Shown piece by piece: positions 42,744 to 51,370 of a stretch of 64,000 bases of DNA. The stretch lies in the NCBI GenBank assembly GCA_910580205.1, contig CAJTVP010000009.1, forward strand, positions 1 through 64,000, written 5' to 3'. The stretch is from an uncultured Eggerthellaceae bacterium. GTDB taxonomy: Bacteria; Actinomycetota; Coriobacteriia; Coriobacteriales; Eggerthellaceae. The notes below the pieces were generated by a model. The model was not told the origin of the DNA and did no database searches. It saw only the letters and a list, made by a program, of their open reading frames with translations. Numbering within the stretch: position 1 is the stretch's first letter; each line of letters opens with the position of its first letter. A program made the position numbers and the translations under genes.

Positions 42744-42810
42744 CCAAAAAATCTCGTCTGCGGCTGGGCGTGAAGATAGAGAAGCAAGGCATCTACCGAA
42801 AGGAAGAAAA

Positions 42811-42924
42811 ATGAAGGTACGTCCTTCGGTCAAGAAGATGTGCGACAAGTGCAAGATCATACGACGTCATGGCAAGGTGCTCGTCATCTGCGACAACCCG
42901 CGCCATAAGCAGCGTCAGGGCTAA
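42811..42924 (+). CDS. rpmJ: 50S ribosomal protein L36
   Basis: A 37-residue zinc-binding ribosomal protein, MKVRPSVKKMCDKCKIIRRH..., with ligands C11, C14, C27 and H32 or H33. AAAGGAAG precedes the ATG. It lies in the standard place between infA and rpsM. Confidence 0.97.
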   Translation: MKVRPSVKKMCDKCKIIRRHGKVLVICDNPRHKQRQG

Positions 42925-42939
42925 GGAAGGAAGAACACT

Positions 42940-43311
42940 ATGGCAGTACGTCTTGTAGGCGTAGACCTTCCGCAGAACAAGCGCGTTGAGATCGCGCTCA
43001 CGTATATCTACGGGATCGGCCACACCACCTCCAAGCAGATCCTCGCGGCCACCGGCGTGAATCCGGACACCCGCGTGAAGGATCTTTCCGAAGAGGATCT
43101 CTCCCGCCTTCGCGACTACATCCAGGGCAACCTGAAGGTTGAAGGCGACCTGCACCGCGAGGTGTCTCAGAACGTCAAGCGCCTCATGGAGATCGGTTGC
43201 TATCGTGGCCTTCGCCATCGTCGCGGCCTTCCCACGCGCGGTCAGCGCACGCACACCAACGCGCGCACGCGCAAAGGCCCGCGCAAGCAAATCGGCGGCA
43301 AGAGAAAGTAA
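42940..43311 (+). CDS. rpsM: 30S ribosomal protein S13
   Basis: A 123-residue protein of the small-subunit head that contacts P-site tRNA. The start AVRLVGVDLPQNKRVEIALT and the end GQRTHTNARTRKGPRK are canonical. AAGGAAGGA precedes the ATG. Confidence 0.98.
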   Translation: MAVRLVGVDLPQNKRVEIALTYIYGIGHTTSKQILAATGVNPDTRVKDLSEEDLSRLRDYIQGNLKVEGDLHREVSQNVKRLMEIGCYRGLRHRRGLPTRGQRTHTNARTRKGPRKQIGGKRK

Positions 43312-43325
43312 GTGAGGAAGCATAA

Positions 43326-43721
43326 ATGGCTAAGAAGAACGTAACTGCGCGCGTCAAGCGCTCTGAACGTAAGAACATCGCCGTGGGTGCTGCTCACATC
43401 AAATCTACGTTCAACAACACCATCATCTCCATCACAGATCCGCAAGGCAACGTCATCGCCTGGCAGTCCGCGGGCACAGTCGGCTTCAAGGGAAGCCGCA
43501 AGTCCACGCCCTTCGCCGCTCAGATGGCGGCCGAGGCATGCGCGAAGATCGCCATGGAGCACGGCCTGCGCAAGGTGTCCGTTTTCGTGAAGGGCCCCGG
43601 CTCTGGTCGCGAAACGGCCATCCGCACCCTGCAGGCGGCTGGGCTTGAGATCGCCAGCATCCAAGATTGCACCCCTATCCCGCACAACGGTTGCCGTCCG
43701 CGCAAGCGTCGTCGCGTGTAG
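43326..43721 (+). CDS. rpsK: 30S ribosomal protein S11
   Basis: A 131-residue platform protein of the small subunit. Canonical blocks are HIKSTFNNTIISITDPQGN, GRETAIRTLQAAG and the basic end PHNGCRPRKRRRV. It starts 14 bases after rpsM. Confidence 0.98.
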   Translation: MAKKNVTARVKRSERKNIAVGAAHIKSTFNNTIISITDPQGNVIAWQSAGTVGFKGSRKSTPFAAQMAAEACAKIAMEHGLRKVSVFVKGPGSGRETAIRTLQAAGLEIASIQDCTPIPHNGCRPRKRRRV

Positions 43722-43740
43722 TTCGAAAGGATCTGACTTT

Positions 43741-44367
43741 ATGGCACGATACACAGGACCCTCCTGCCGCCTTTGCAGGCGCGAGGGATGCAAGCTCTTC
43801 CTCAAAGGGGACCGCTGCTATACGGACAAATGCGCTCTTGAGCGTCGCGACTATGCTCCCGGTGAGGCGGGCCGCAAGCGCGTCAAAGAAAGCGAATACC
43901 GCATGCAGCTGCGCGAGAAGCAGAAGACCAAGCGCATCTACGGCCTCTTGGAGAAGCAGTTCCATCATTACTATGAAATGGCGAACCGCCAGCAGGGCGT
44001 CACGGGTGAGAACCTGCTCCGCATTCTGGAGAGCCGCCTTGACAACGTGGTCTACCGCCTTGGATTCGCCAAGTCCCGTGCCGAAGCGCGCCAGCAGGTC
44101 CGCCATGGCCACATCCAGGTGAATGGCCGCCGCGTGGACATCCCGTCCTTCCGCGTGCGCCCAGGGGACCTGGTGGCAGTGGCGCCGAAGGCCCGCGACA
44201 TGCTGGTCATCAAGAGCGCGCTCATCTCTTCTGAGCGCATCCAGGTGCCGGCATGGCTGGAAGTGGACATCGAGAAGCTCCAGGGCAGCGTCCTTTCGCT
44301 CCCGCAGCGCGACCAGATCGATTCCGACATCCGCGAGCAGCTCATCGTCGAACTTTACTCGAAGTAA
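43741..44367 (+). CDS. rpsD: 30S ribosomal protein S4
   Basis: A 208-residue 16S rRNA-binding protein that nucleates small-subunit assembly and in many bacteria represses its own operon. It is the zinc (C+) form, with Cys at 9, 12, 26 and 31 (CRLCRREGC, RCYTDKC). The S4 RNA-binding domain is at SRLDNVVYRLGFAKSRAEAR. The ATG at 43741 follows GAAAGGATCTG. Confidence 0.98.
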   Translation: MARYTGPSCRLCRREGCKLFLKGDRCYTDKCALERRDYAPGEAGRKRVKESEYRMQLREKQKTKRIYGLLEKQFHHYYEMANRQQGVTGENLLRILESRLDNVVYRLGFAKSRAEARQQVRHGHIQVNGRRVDIPSFRVRPGDLVAVAPKARDMLVIKSALISSERIQVPAWLEVDIEKLQGSVLSLPQRDQIDSDIREQLIVELYSK

Positions 44368-44398
44368 GCTCACGACTTTTTAAGGAGGCTCATCACAC

Positions 44399-45352
44399 AT
44401 GACCGAGTTCATGAGGCCTACTGTCAGCACTGAGGAAGTCAACAGCACGGTTGCTCGCTACATCGTCGAACCGCTGGAGCGCGGGTATGGCAACACGCTG
44501 GGGAACTCCATGCGCCGCGTGCTGCTCTCTTCGCTTGACGGCGCGAAAGCCACCGCCATCCAGATCGACGGCGTGCAGCATGAGTTCACCACGGCCGAAG
44601 GCGTCATTGAAGATATCACGGACATCGTCCTGAACGTGAAAGGGCTCGTGTTCAGCCCGCTGACCGACGACGTGACGGAGGCCACGGCGCACGTTTCCGC
44701 TGAGGGCCCTTGCGTGGTCACCGGTGCGGACCTGGAAGTTCCCACGGAGTTCACGCTCATCAATCCGGAGCACGTCATCGCATCCGTGGCCGATGGCGGC
44801 CAGCTGGATATGTCCATCCGCATCGGCGTGGGCCGCGGCTACGTCAGCGCGGACAACAACAAGCGCACGGAGGACCCGATCGGCATCATCCCGGTGGATT
44901 CGCTGTTCTCTCCCGTTCGCCGCTGCACCATGAACGTGGAGGACACGCGCGTCGGCCAGCATACTGACTATGACCGCCTGACGTTGGAGGTTGAGACCGA
45001 CGGCTCCATCTCTCCCACCGAAGCGGTGTGCCGCGGCGCGAACATCATCAATCAATACATGGGCGCGTTCCTGTCGCTGATCGATGAAGACACCGACGAA
45101 GAGGTGACGGAATCCGTTTCCATCTTCGCGCCGGAGAGCACGGAGTCCAACGCAGAGCTGGACAAGCAGATCGAGGACTTGGATCTGTCCGTCCGCTCCT
45201 ACAATTGCCTGAAGCGCGCTGGCATCCATTCCGTTCGCCAGCTGGTCGAGTTCTCTGAGAACGACCTGCTGAACATCCGCAATTTTGGAGCTAAATCCAT
45301 CGAAGAGGTCAAGGACAAGCTGATCTCCATGGATTTGAATCTCAAGTTTTAG
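44399..45352 (+). CDS. rpoA: DNA-directed RNA polymerase subunit alpha
   Basis: A 317-residue subunit that nucleates RNA polymerase and contacts activators. The N-terminal domain has FVEPLERGYGNTLGNSMRR-type sequence (YIVEPLERGYGNTLGNSMRR) and the C-terminal domain is intact (LSVRSYNCLKRAGIHSVRQL, NFGAKSIEEVKDKL). TAAGGAGG precedes the ATG. It lies between rpsD and rplQ as usual. Confidence 0.98.
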   Translation: MTEFMRPTVSTEEVNSTVARYIVEPLERGYGNTLGNSMRRVLLSSLDGAKATAIQIDGVQHEFTTAEGVIEDITDIVLNVKGLVFSPLTDDVTEATAHVSAEGPCVVTGADLEVPTEFTLINPEHVIASVADGGQLDMSIRIGVGRGYVSADNNKRTEDPIGIIPVDSLFSPVRRCTMNVEDTRVGQHTDYDRLTLEVETDGSISPTEAVCRGANIINQYMGAFLSLIDEDTDEEVTESVSIFAPESTESNAELDKQIEDLDLSVRSYNCLKRAGIHSVRQLVEFSENDLLNIRNFGAKSIEEVKDKLISMDLNLKF

Positions 45353-45361
45353 GAGTAAGAG

Positions 45362-46108
45362 ATGAGACACAAGTACAAGGGGCGCAAGCTCGGAACGGAC
45401 TGGAGCCACACGAAGGCCATGAAGCGCAGCCTCGTGCAGCAGCTGTTCCTGAACGACCGCATCAAGACCACGGAGACGCGCGCCAAGGAGATCCGTCCGG
45501 ACGTAGACCGCATCATCACGTGGGCGAAGAAGGGCGACCTGCATTCCCGCCGCCTGGCCATCGCTGCGCTGGGCAATGACAAGGAGCTCGTCCGCGAGAT
45601 CTTCGAGAAGGTCAGCCAGGGCATGTTCGAAGGCCGTCCAGGCGGTTACTCTCGCATCATGAAGCTGGGGCCGCGCAAGGGTGACGGCGCTCCCATGGTC
45701 ATCATGGAGCTGGTCACGGAGAACTGCGTGCCGAAGGCCGAGCGCAAGGCTGCCGCTTCCAAGGCTGGCGCCAAGAAGACCACGGCGAAGAAGACCACCG
45801 CCAAGAAGGCGGAGAAGAAGGCCGACGAAGAGACCAAGGCCGAGGAGCCGCAGGAGTCTGTGATCGATGAGATCAAGGAGTCCGTGGAGGCTGCCGAGGA
45901 GAACTTCGCCGCTGAGGTCCAGGAAGAGGGTGCAGAGCAGCTGAAGGCGGAGAAGGAAGAGGCTGCCAAGGAAGACGAGGCCGCTGCCGAGAAGGCCGCC
46001 GAGCATGCTGAGGAAGTCCGCGAAGAGGAGTTCAAGGCTGAAGAGGCCAAGGCTGCGGAAGCGAAGGCTGAAGGGCTGAAGGCTGAAGCTGAGGAGAAAG
46101 CTAAATAA
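45362..46108 (+). CDS. rplQ: 50S ribosomal protein L17 with long Lys/Ala/Glu tail
   Basis: Residues 1-120 are a normal L17 (RHKYKGRKLGTDWSHTKAM, RPGGYSRIMKLGPRKGD). A ~125-residue tail follows: first a Lys/Ala/Thr part (KKTTAKKTTAKKAEKK), then a Glu/Ala-rich predicted helix to the end, making 248 residues, about twice the family length. The stop codon lies inside the arm of the operon terminator. The tail is probably a disordered or long helical extension on the ribosome surface; its role is unknown. Confidence 0.95.
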   Translation: MRHKYKGRKLGTDWSHTKAMKRSLVQQLFLNDRIKTTETRAKEIRPDVDRIITWAKKGDLHSRRLAIAALGNDKELVREIFEKVSQGMFEGRPGGYSRIMKLGPRKGDGAPMVIMELVTENCVPKAERKAAASKAGAKKTTAKKTTAKKAEKKADEETKAEEPQESVIDEIKESVEAAEENFAAEVQEEGAEQLKAEKEEAAKEDEAAAEKAAEHAEEVREEEFKAEEAKAAEAKAEGLKAEAEEKAK

Positions 46109-46136
46109 TCATATTCCAAATGGAATATGATTATTT
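46103..46136 (+). terminator. AT-rich hairpin ending the ribosomal protein operon
   Basis: A perfect 16-bp inverted repeat (46103-46118 and 46121-46136, around TTCCA-AA-TGGAA). It includes the rplQ stop codon. Unusually for this genome it is AT-rich; the downstream arm ends in ATTATTT, which can act as the U-tract. Confidence 0.7.
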
Positions 46137-46242
46137 GAAGTCCCAGTGCACGCCATCTAGCCGCTCCAGACGCTTCTTCCTCACGTAGCGAAGTACGCTC
46201 GGGCGCGTCTTCACGGCTATCTGGTGCACCCTGGGACTTCTG
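46137..46242. repeat. Long imperfect palindrome between rplQ and ecfT
   Basis: GAAGTCCCAG at 46137-46146 pairs with CTGGGACTTC at 46233-46242; inner arms TGCAC/GTGCA, ATCTAGCCG/CGGCTAT and AGACGC/GCGTCT continue the pairing with bulges, and the tip holds CACGTAGCGAAGTACGC. The RNA would be one ~106-base hairpin. It fills the space where ecfA genes stand in firmicutes. No protein, tRNA or known RNA was recognised. Confidence 0.65.
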
Positions 46243-46255
46243 GTTTTATTAGTAT

Positions 46256-46936
46256 ATGAGGAGCTTCTCTCTTTATATTGCTCAAGATTCGCCCGTGCAT
46301 CGGTTGGATGCGCGGGCGAAAGTCGTTTTATTGCTGGTGTTCTCCATCGGCATCTTCTTCGTGGACAGTTGGTGGGGGATGCTCGCCGCCAGCGCGATCG
46401 TGTTCGCCGTGTTCGCGCTCTCGAAATTGCCGGCGAAAGCGGTGTTCGCGGGCGTCATCCCCGTATATGTGCTCTGCGCCTTCACTCTTGCGTTCAACGC
46501 GTTCACCTGGCAAGAAGGCGCGGGGATAGCCTTCACTCTCGAAGGCTTGGTGCGCGGCTGCTTCTTCGCGATCCGCATCTGCCTTCTGGTATGGGCCAGC
46601 ATGATCGTGTGCTTCTCCACCACCTCCACGCAGCTGGTGGATGCGTTCGTGTGGTTCTTGCAGCCGCTTCGCCGGCTGCATGTGCCCGTGGATGACATCG
46701 CCATGATGTTCTCCATCGCGCTGAGATTCATCCCGCTCATCATGCAAGAGTACGGGCAGATCAAAGATGCTCAGTGGTCGCGGGGCGCGCGGTTCGATGA
46801 AGGCGGCCTGATCGCGCGGATCCGGGCGCACGGGGCCATTTTGCTGCCGCTCATCGTGTCGCTGTTTCGGCGCGCCGACCGTCTGGCGCAAGCCATGGAT
46901 GCCCGGTGCTACGGGCTGAAGGACGACCGTCGCTGA
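46256..46936 (+). CDS. ecfT: Energy-coupling factor transporter transmembrane protein EcfT
   Basis: A 226-residue membrane protein with about five helices, the scaffold linking substrate-binding S proteins to the ATPases of ECF vitamin or metal importers. The start SLYIAQDSPVHRLDARAKV and the C-terminal coupling motif AQWSRGARFDEGG (the ARG signature) with AMDARCYG (second A-R motif) are diagnostic. There is no ribosome site before the ATG at 46256 and the long palindrome ends 14 bases earlier, so translation may be leaderless or depend on the structure. The expected ecfA1/ecfA2 genes are not adjacent. Confidence 0.87.
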   Translation: MRSFSLYIAQDSPVHRLDARAKVVLLLVFSIGIFFVDSWWGMLAASAIVFAVFALSKLPAKAVFAGVIPVYVLCAFTLAFNAFTWQEGAGIAFTLEGLVRGCFFAIRICLLVWASMIVCFSTTSTQLVDAFVWFLQPLRRLHVPVDDIAMMFSIALRFIPLIMQEYGQIKDAQWSRGARFDEGGLIARIRAHGAILLPLIVSLFRRADRLAQAMDARCYGLKDDRR

Positions 46937-47147
46937 CGCTTCGGCGGTTCTGGTCCAGATCGCAAGGCCGTTGGTCAGCAGCATCAGCGAAATCTCCATA
47001 AGATCCATGGGATTCACGGGGCGTTCTCAGGCTTCCGGGATAGCAAAACAAGATTCAGGATGCTATGATGTGAGCCACTGATTTCAAGCGCCAAAACCAC
47101 TCAAATACACTACATGGCGCATACCTTTCAGATAGAAGGCACAATAT

Positions 47148-50100
47148 ATGGCATTCGTACATCTGCATAACCATACCGAATACTCCCTCCTGGACGGCAT
47201 CACGCACATCCGCGATATGGTGGAGCGCGCAGCCGATCTGGGAATGCCCGCCGTGGCCATCACCGATCACGGAGTCATGCATGGCGTGGTGGAGCTGCGT
47301 GATTGGTGCCGCAGGGTGGAGGCGGATACCGGAGTGGCCGTCAAGCCCATCTACGGCTGCGAGGTGTATTTCACCACCGACGAGGAGCTGCGCACGGACA
47401 CGCGCCCGAAGCTCTACCACCTCTTGCTCCTGGCGAAGACCACGGACGGGTATCACAACTTGCTCAAGCTGGTGAGCGAATCGAACGTGGACAACATGTA
47501 CTACAAGCCGCGCACCACGCTCTCGCAGCTGAAGAAGTACGGCCATGGGCTCATCGGAACGTCAGCTTGCATCGCTGGCATCATCCCGCGCCTGTTGGAT
47601 GTGGGCCAGGAAGAAGAGGCGGTCAAATGGGCGAAGGCGTTCGCTGAGTGCTTCGATCCGGGGGATTTCTACATCGAGCTCCAGAATCAAGGCATCAAGA
47701 CGGATTCTGGCACCACGCAGACCGCGCTCAATCATCAATTGGCCGCTGTGGCTCAGAAAGCCGGCCTCAAAACGGTGGCTACGAACGACTTCCACTACCT
47801 CTTGCAGGAAGACGCTCGCGCTCAAGACATCATGATGTGCATCGGCATGAAGCGGGAGCTGAATGACCCGGAGCGCATGAAGTTCAAGAACGACCAGTTC
47901 TACATGAAGACCGAAGAGGAGATGCGCGTCGCGCTCAAGGACTTTCCAGAGGCGTGCGACAACACCATCGAGATCGCGGACAAGTGCAACGTGGAGCTGG
48001 AGGATGAGACCATCCTCCCGCGCTTCCCGCTGCCAGAAGACGAGACGGACGAAACGTGGTTCCGCAAGCGCGTGCAAGAGGGGCTTGAGAAGCGCTATGG
48101 CACGCCGGTGCCCACGGAGGCTCAAGAGCGTGCGGACTACGAGATGGGCATCATCATCCAGCAGGGTTTCCCGGCCTACTTCCTCATCGTCCAGGAATAC
48201 ATCGAATGGGCGCGCAGCCAAGGCATCGGCGTTGGGCCGGGCCGCGGTTCGGCGGCAGGCGCCATCGTCTCCTACGCCATGGGCATCACGGACCTGGACC
48301 CGCTCACCAATGGCCTCCTCTTCGAGAGGTTTCTGAGCCCGGAACGCGTGGAAATGCCCGATATCGACGTTGACTTCGACGATGAGCGGCGCGGTGAGGT
48401 CATCCAGCACATCAAGGACGTCTACGGTGAAGATCACGTGGCGGGCGTGATCACGTTCGGCAAGCTGCAAGCGCGCAACGCCGTGAAGGATGCGGCTCGC
48501 GTGCTGGGGTTGCCTTACGCATCCGGCGACCGCGTGTCGAAGATGATCCCGGAAGAGCTGGGCATCTCCATTGAGGAGGCGCTGGCGAAGAATCCGGAGA
48601 TGAAGACCGCCTACGACACGGAGGCGGAGGTCAAATCCATCATCGACGCGGCCCGCTCCATCGAAGGCAACGTCCGCGGCGAAGGCGTGCATGCGTGCGC
48701 CACCATCATCTGCCGCGACCCCATGTCGGACCATGTGCCGCTGAAGCGCGATAAAAAAGGCGGCGGCATCATCACGCAGTTCGACGGCCACTACACCCCA
48801 GAGCTCGGCTTGCTCAAGATGGACTTTTTGGGCCTGCGCACCTTGGGCGTGCTCTCGCGGGCATGCAACAACGTCTTCGAGCGCACCGGCGTGCGGATCG
48901 TCCCGGAAGAGATACCCACGGATGACGAGAAAGCGTTCCAGCTCATGCGCTCTGGCTGCATGGACGGCCTGTTCCAGGTGGAGGGCGCGCTGTACGTGGG
49001 CTTGTTCAAGCGGCTGCCACCACGGCGCTTCTCGGACATCGTGGCTTCCATCGCGCTCAACCGTCCGGGCCCGCTGGAGTCCGGCATGGTGGACGATTAC
49101 GTGGAGGTGGCCAGCGGCCGCAAGCCCGTCCATTACTACGACGACCGCCTGCGCTCCATCTTGGAAGAAACCTACGGCACCATGGTCTACCAAGAGCAGA
49201 TCATGCAGATCTCCATGGCCATGTCTGGTTTCTCGGCTGGCAAGGCGGACAAGCTGCGCAAGGCCATGGGCAAGAAGAAGCTCGACGTCATGAAGGAGCT
49301 TCAAGAGGACTGGAACTCGGGCGCTGTGGCGAACGGCTTTTCGTTGGATATCGCCAAGCAGATCTGGACCGATGCGGAGAAGTTCGCGAAGTACGCGTTC
49401 AACAAATCCCACTCGGCCGCCTATGCCATCTTGGTCATGCGCACCGCATACATGAAAGCGTATTATCCGAACGATTACATGGCTGCGGTGCTGTCCAGTT
49501 ACATGGGCAAAACCGAACGGCTCATCCGCTACATCGCCAGCTGCAATCACAACGGCACGCCGGTGCTGCCGCCAGACATCAACACGTCCAACATCGAATT
49601 CACGCCAGTGGAGAACGGCATCAGGTTCGGTCTCATGGGTGTGCGCGGCATCGGGCGCAACGTGGCGGAGGTCATCATCGAAGAGCGCGAACGCGGAGGC
49701 GCTTTCGCGAATCTGCACGATTTCGTTTCCCGTGTGGACTTGAAGTGCGTGAACCGCAAGGCCATCGACGCGCTCATCAAGGGCGGCGCATTCGATTCGT
49801 GCGGCTACACGCGCAAGCAGCTCATTCATTTCCTGGAGGACACGCCTCTTCTGGAAGATGCGCAAAAGCGTCAGAAGGATGCCAGCCAAGGGCAAGTCAC
49901 CATGTTCGACTTGTTCGGAGATGTGGAGGATTCCGGTTTTGAGGTGGAGGTTCCAGAGCCGGATGGCATCGAATGGCCATCGCGAGAGCTGCTGCGCTAC
50001 GAGAAAGCCATCATGGGCATCTACGTATCCGACCATCCCCTCTCGCCCTATGAGGACATGATGTCCAAGCTCACGAAGCACAACATGGGCGAGCTGTCCG

Positions 50101-50609
50101 AGCGCACGAAAGAACTCAAGAACGCCACATTCGTCGGCCTTGTCTCTTCGGTGTCCACGAAGCCCACCAAGAAGGGCACCATCATGGCGAACTTCACGTT
50201 GGAAGACGCCACAGGCATGATCGACTGCATCGTGTTCGACTATTCCAAGGTGTCGGATATGCTGCGCGAAGACGCTGCGGTGAAGATCAAAGGCAAGTTC
50301 GAAGTGGCCGACCGGGGAAGCCAGATCATCGCCTACGAGATTGAGGAGCTGGCTTTAGAGGATGCGCCGCGCCCGAAACGCGCGCCCACGAACCTGCTCA
50401 TCCGGCTTGAGTCCCGTGAATTCGATGCGGCGAAGTCTCAGCGCCTGAATTCCATCTTGAGCTCATTTCCTGGGCGGGATGGCGTGGTGCTCATGGTGCG
50501 CCAAGCGGATGGCCGCAAGTTCCGCGCGGAGCTGCCGGTGACGGTTGACTCCGAAAGCGATGTGCTGCGCACGGAGATCAGCCGCCTGTTCGGCCGGGTG
50601 GTTGCTTGA
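47148..50609 (+). CDS. dnaE: DNA polymerase III subunit alpha (DnaE type)
   Basis: The replicative polymerase, 1153 residues. The PHP domain begins at once (FVHLHNHTEYSLLDG). The catalytic acids are in EMPDIDVDFDDERRGEVI (near 404) and the fingers motif FNKSHSAAYAILVMRTAYMK is clear. The clamp-binding peptide GQVTMFDLF is at ~920, and an OB domain (FVGLVSSVSTKPTKKGTIM) precedes the C-terminus. Length and order match DnaE1 of actinobacteria. The 211-base gap before it (46937-47147) shows only a TATGAT -10-like box at about 47068. Confidence 0.97.
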   Translation: MAFVHLHNHTEYSLLDGITHIRDMVERAADLGMPAVAITDHGVMHGVVELRDWCRRVEADTGVAVKPIYGCEVYFTTDEELRTDTRPKLYHLLLLAKTTDGYHNLLKLVSESNVDNMYYKPRTTLSQLKKYGHGLIGTSACIAGIIPRLLDVGQEEEAVKWAKAFAECFDPGDFYIELQNQGIKTDSGTTQTALNHQLAAVAQKAGLKTVATNDFHYLLQEDARAQDIMMCIGMKRELNDPERMKFKNDQFYMKTEEEMRVALKDFPEACDNTIEIADKCNVELEDETILPRFPLPEDETDETWFRKRVQEGLEKRYGTPVPTEAQERADYEMGIIIQQGFPAYFLIVQEYIEWARSQGIGVGPGRGSAAGAIVSYAMGITDLDPLTNGLLFERFLSPERVEMPDIDVDFDDERRGEVIQHIKDVYGEDHVAGVITFGKLQARNAVKDAARVLGLPYASGDRVSKMIPEELGISIEEALAKNPEMKTAYDTEAEVKSIIDAARSIEGNVRGEGVHACATIICRDPMSDHVPLKRDKKGGGIITQFDGHYTPELGLLKMDFLGLRTLGVLSRACNNVFERTGVRIVPEEIPTDDEKAFQLMRSGCMDGLFQVEGALYVGLFKRLPPRRFSDIVASIALNRPGPLESGMVDDYVEVASGRKPVHYYDDRLRSILEETYGTMVYQEQIMQISMAMSGFSAGKADKLRKAMGKKKLDVMKELQEDWNSGAVANGFSLDIAKQIWTDAEKFAKYAFNKSHSAAYAILVMRTAYMKAYYPNDYMAAVLSSYMGKTERLIRYIASCNHNGTPVLPPDINTSNIEFTPVENGIRFGLMGVRGIGRNVAEVIIEERERGGAFANLHDFVSRVDLKCVNRKAIDALIKGGAFDSCGYTRKQLIHFLEDTPLLEDAQKRQKDASQGQVTMFDLFGDVEDSGFEVEVPEPDGIEWPSRELLRYEKAIMGIYVSDHPLSPYEDMMSKLTKHNMGELSERTKELKNATFVGLVSSVSTKPTKKGTIMANFTLEDATGMIDCIVFDYSKVSDMLREDAAVKIKGKFEVADRGSQIIAYEIEELALEDAPRPKRAPTNLLIRLESREFDAAKSQRLNSILSSFPGRDGVVLMVRQADGRKFRAELPVTVDSESDVLRTEISRLFGRVVA

Positions 50610-50620
50610 TCGAAGGCAAC

Positions 50621-50648
50621 AAGAAAGGGCGTCTGAGCGCCCTTTCTT
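50621..50648. terminator. Bidirectional terminator after dnaE
   Basis: AAGAAAGGGCG, loop TCTGAG, CGCCCTTTCTT: an 11-bp stem with A- and T-rich ends, between the convergent dnaE and bacterioferritin genes. Confidence 0.85.
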
Positions 50649-50692
50649 GATTCGCTGCTTGGAGCGTTGATGCGCTGAGACGCGCCTGTACG

Positions 50693-51157
50693 CTACATCT
50701 GGGTTGACAGGAACACCTGGAGAGACATCTGCTCGATCTCATCCTGCAGGTCTTCAAGCTCGTCCACATGCTTGTCTTCATCGCGGAGGATGCCTTCCAA
50801 GATCTCCTTGGTGGCATGGTCGTTCACCTTGACGGCCAGGTCGATGGCGTCGTTGTAATCCTTGACCGTTTGCAGCTCGGACTGGTGATCGTTGTCCACG
50901 GCCTGCGGCACCGTGCCGCCGATGTGCATGGCGTTCAGGTTGGACACGATGGGCTGCCCCTCCAAGAACAGGATGCGCTCGATCAGATGCTCAGCGTGAT
51001 GCATCTCGGTGATGGCGCGGTCCTTGAAGTTCCGCATCAGCTTCTCATAGCCCCAGTCCTCGGCCATCTCCGCATGGACCATGTACTGATTGATGGCGGT
51101 CAACTCCCCAGCCAACAGGTAATTCAGCTTGTCGATGAGCTCCGGGTTCCCCTTCAT
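50693..51157 (-). CDS. bfr: Bacterioferritin
   Basis: A 154-residue four-helix protein that assembles into an iron-storage shell and oxidises Fe2+. Ferroxidase ligands are E18, E51 and H54, E94-region and E127/H130 in LRDEDKHVDELE. The haem-ligand methionine M52 is present (ITEMHHAEHLIERILFLEG), which marks it as bacterioferritin rather than ferritin. The ATG at 51157 follows GAAGGAG; the longer open frame is upstream DNA. It lies opposite to dnaE and divergent from the dipeptidase gene. Confidence 0.94.
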   Translation of the reverse strand: MKGNPELIDKLNYLLAGELTAINQYMVHAEMAEDWGYEKLMRNFKDRAITEMHHAEHLIERILFLEGQPIVSNLNAMHIGGTVPQAVDNDHQSELQTVKDYNDAIDLAVKVNDHATKEILEGILRDEDKHVDELEDLQDEIEQMSLQVFLSTQM

Positions 51158-51370
51158 TTCAAACTCCTTCTCTTGATGGAATCGCATGACGAGGATTCTA
51201 GAGCGGGTGAAGATGCGACCGTGATGCAGGTTCCATCCGTCACCATTCTGAAACGGGCCCGTTTTCTTGCTCTTTCGGTTTGCCAACAGATTCTCTTCGC
51301 CGGGCTGTCGCAGCTGTCCGCGCGAGTAAATGTGTAGCAAGAACCGACGAACAAGACTAAGGAGTTGGCT

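Noticed and set aside
46137..46242. Integron attC site
   Set aside because: The palindrome lacks the conserved RYYYAAC core ends and no integrase or cassette array is present.
46328..47017. Minus-strand frame starting MNPMDLMEISLMLLTNG opposite ecfT
   Set aside because: Its first part is odd, but the body is the complement of ecfT; no ribosome site or family match.
47562..50081. 839-codon minus-strand frame opposite dnaE
   Set aside because: Shadow of dnaE.
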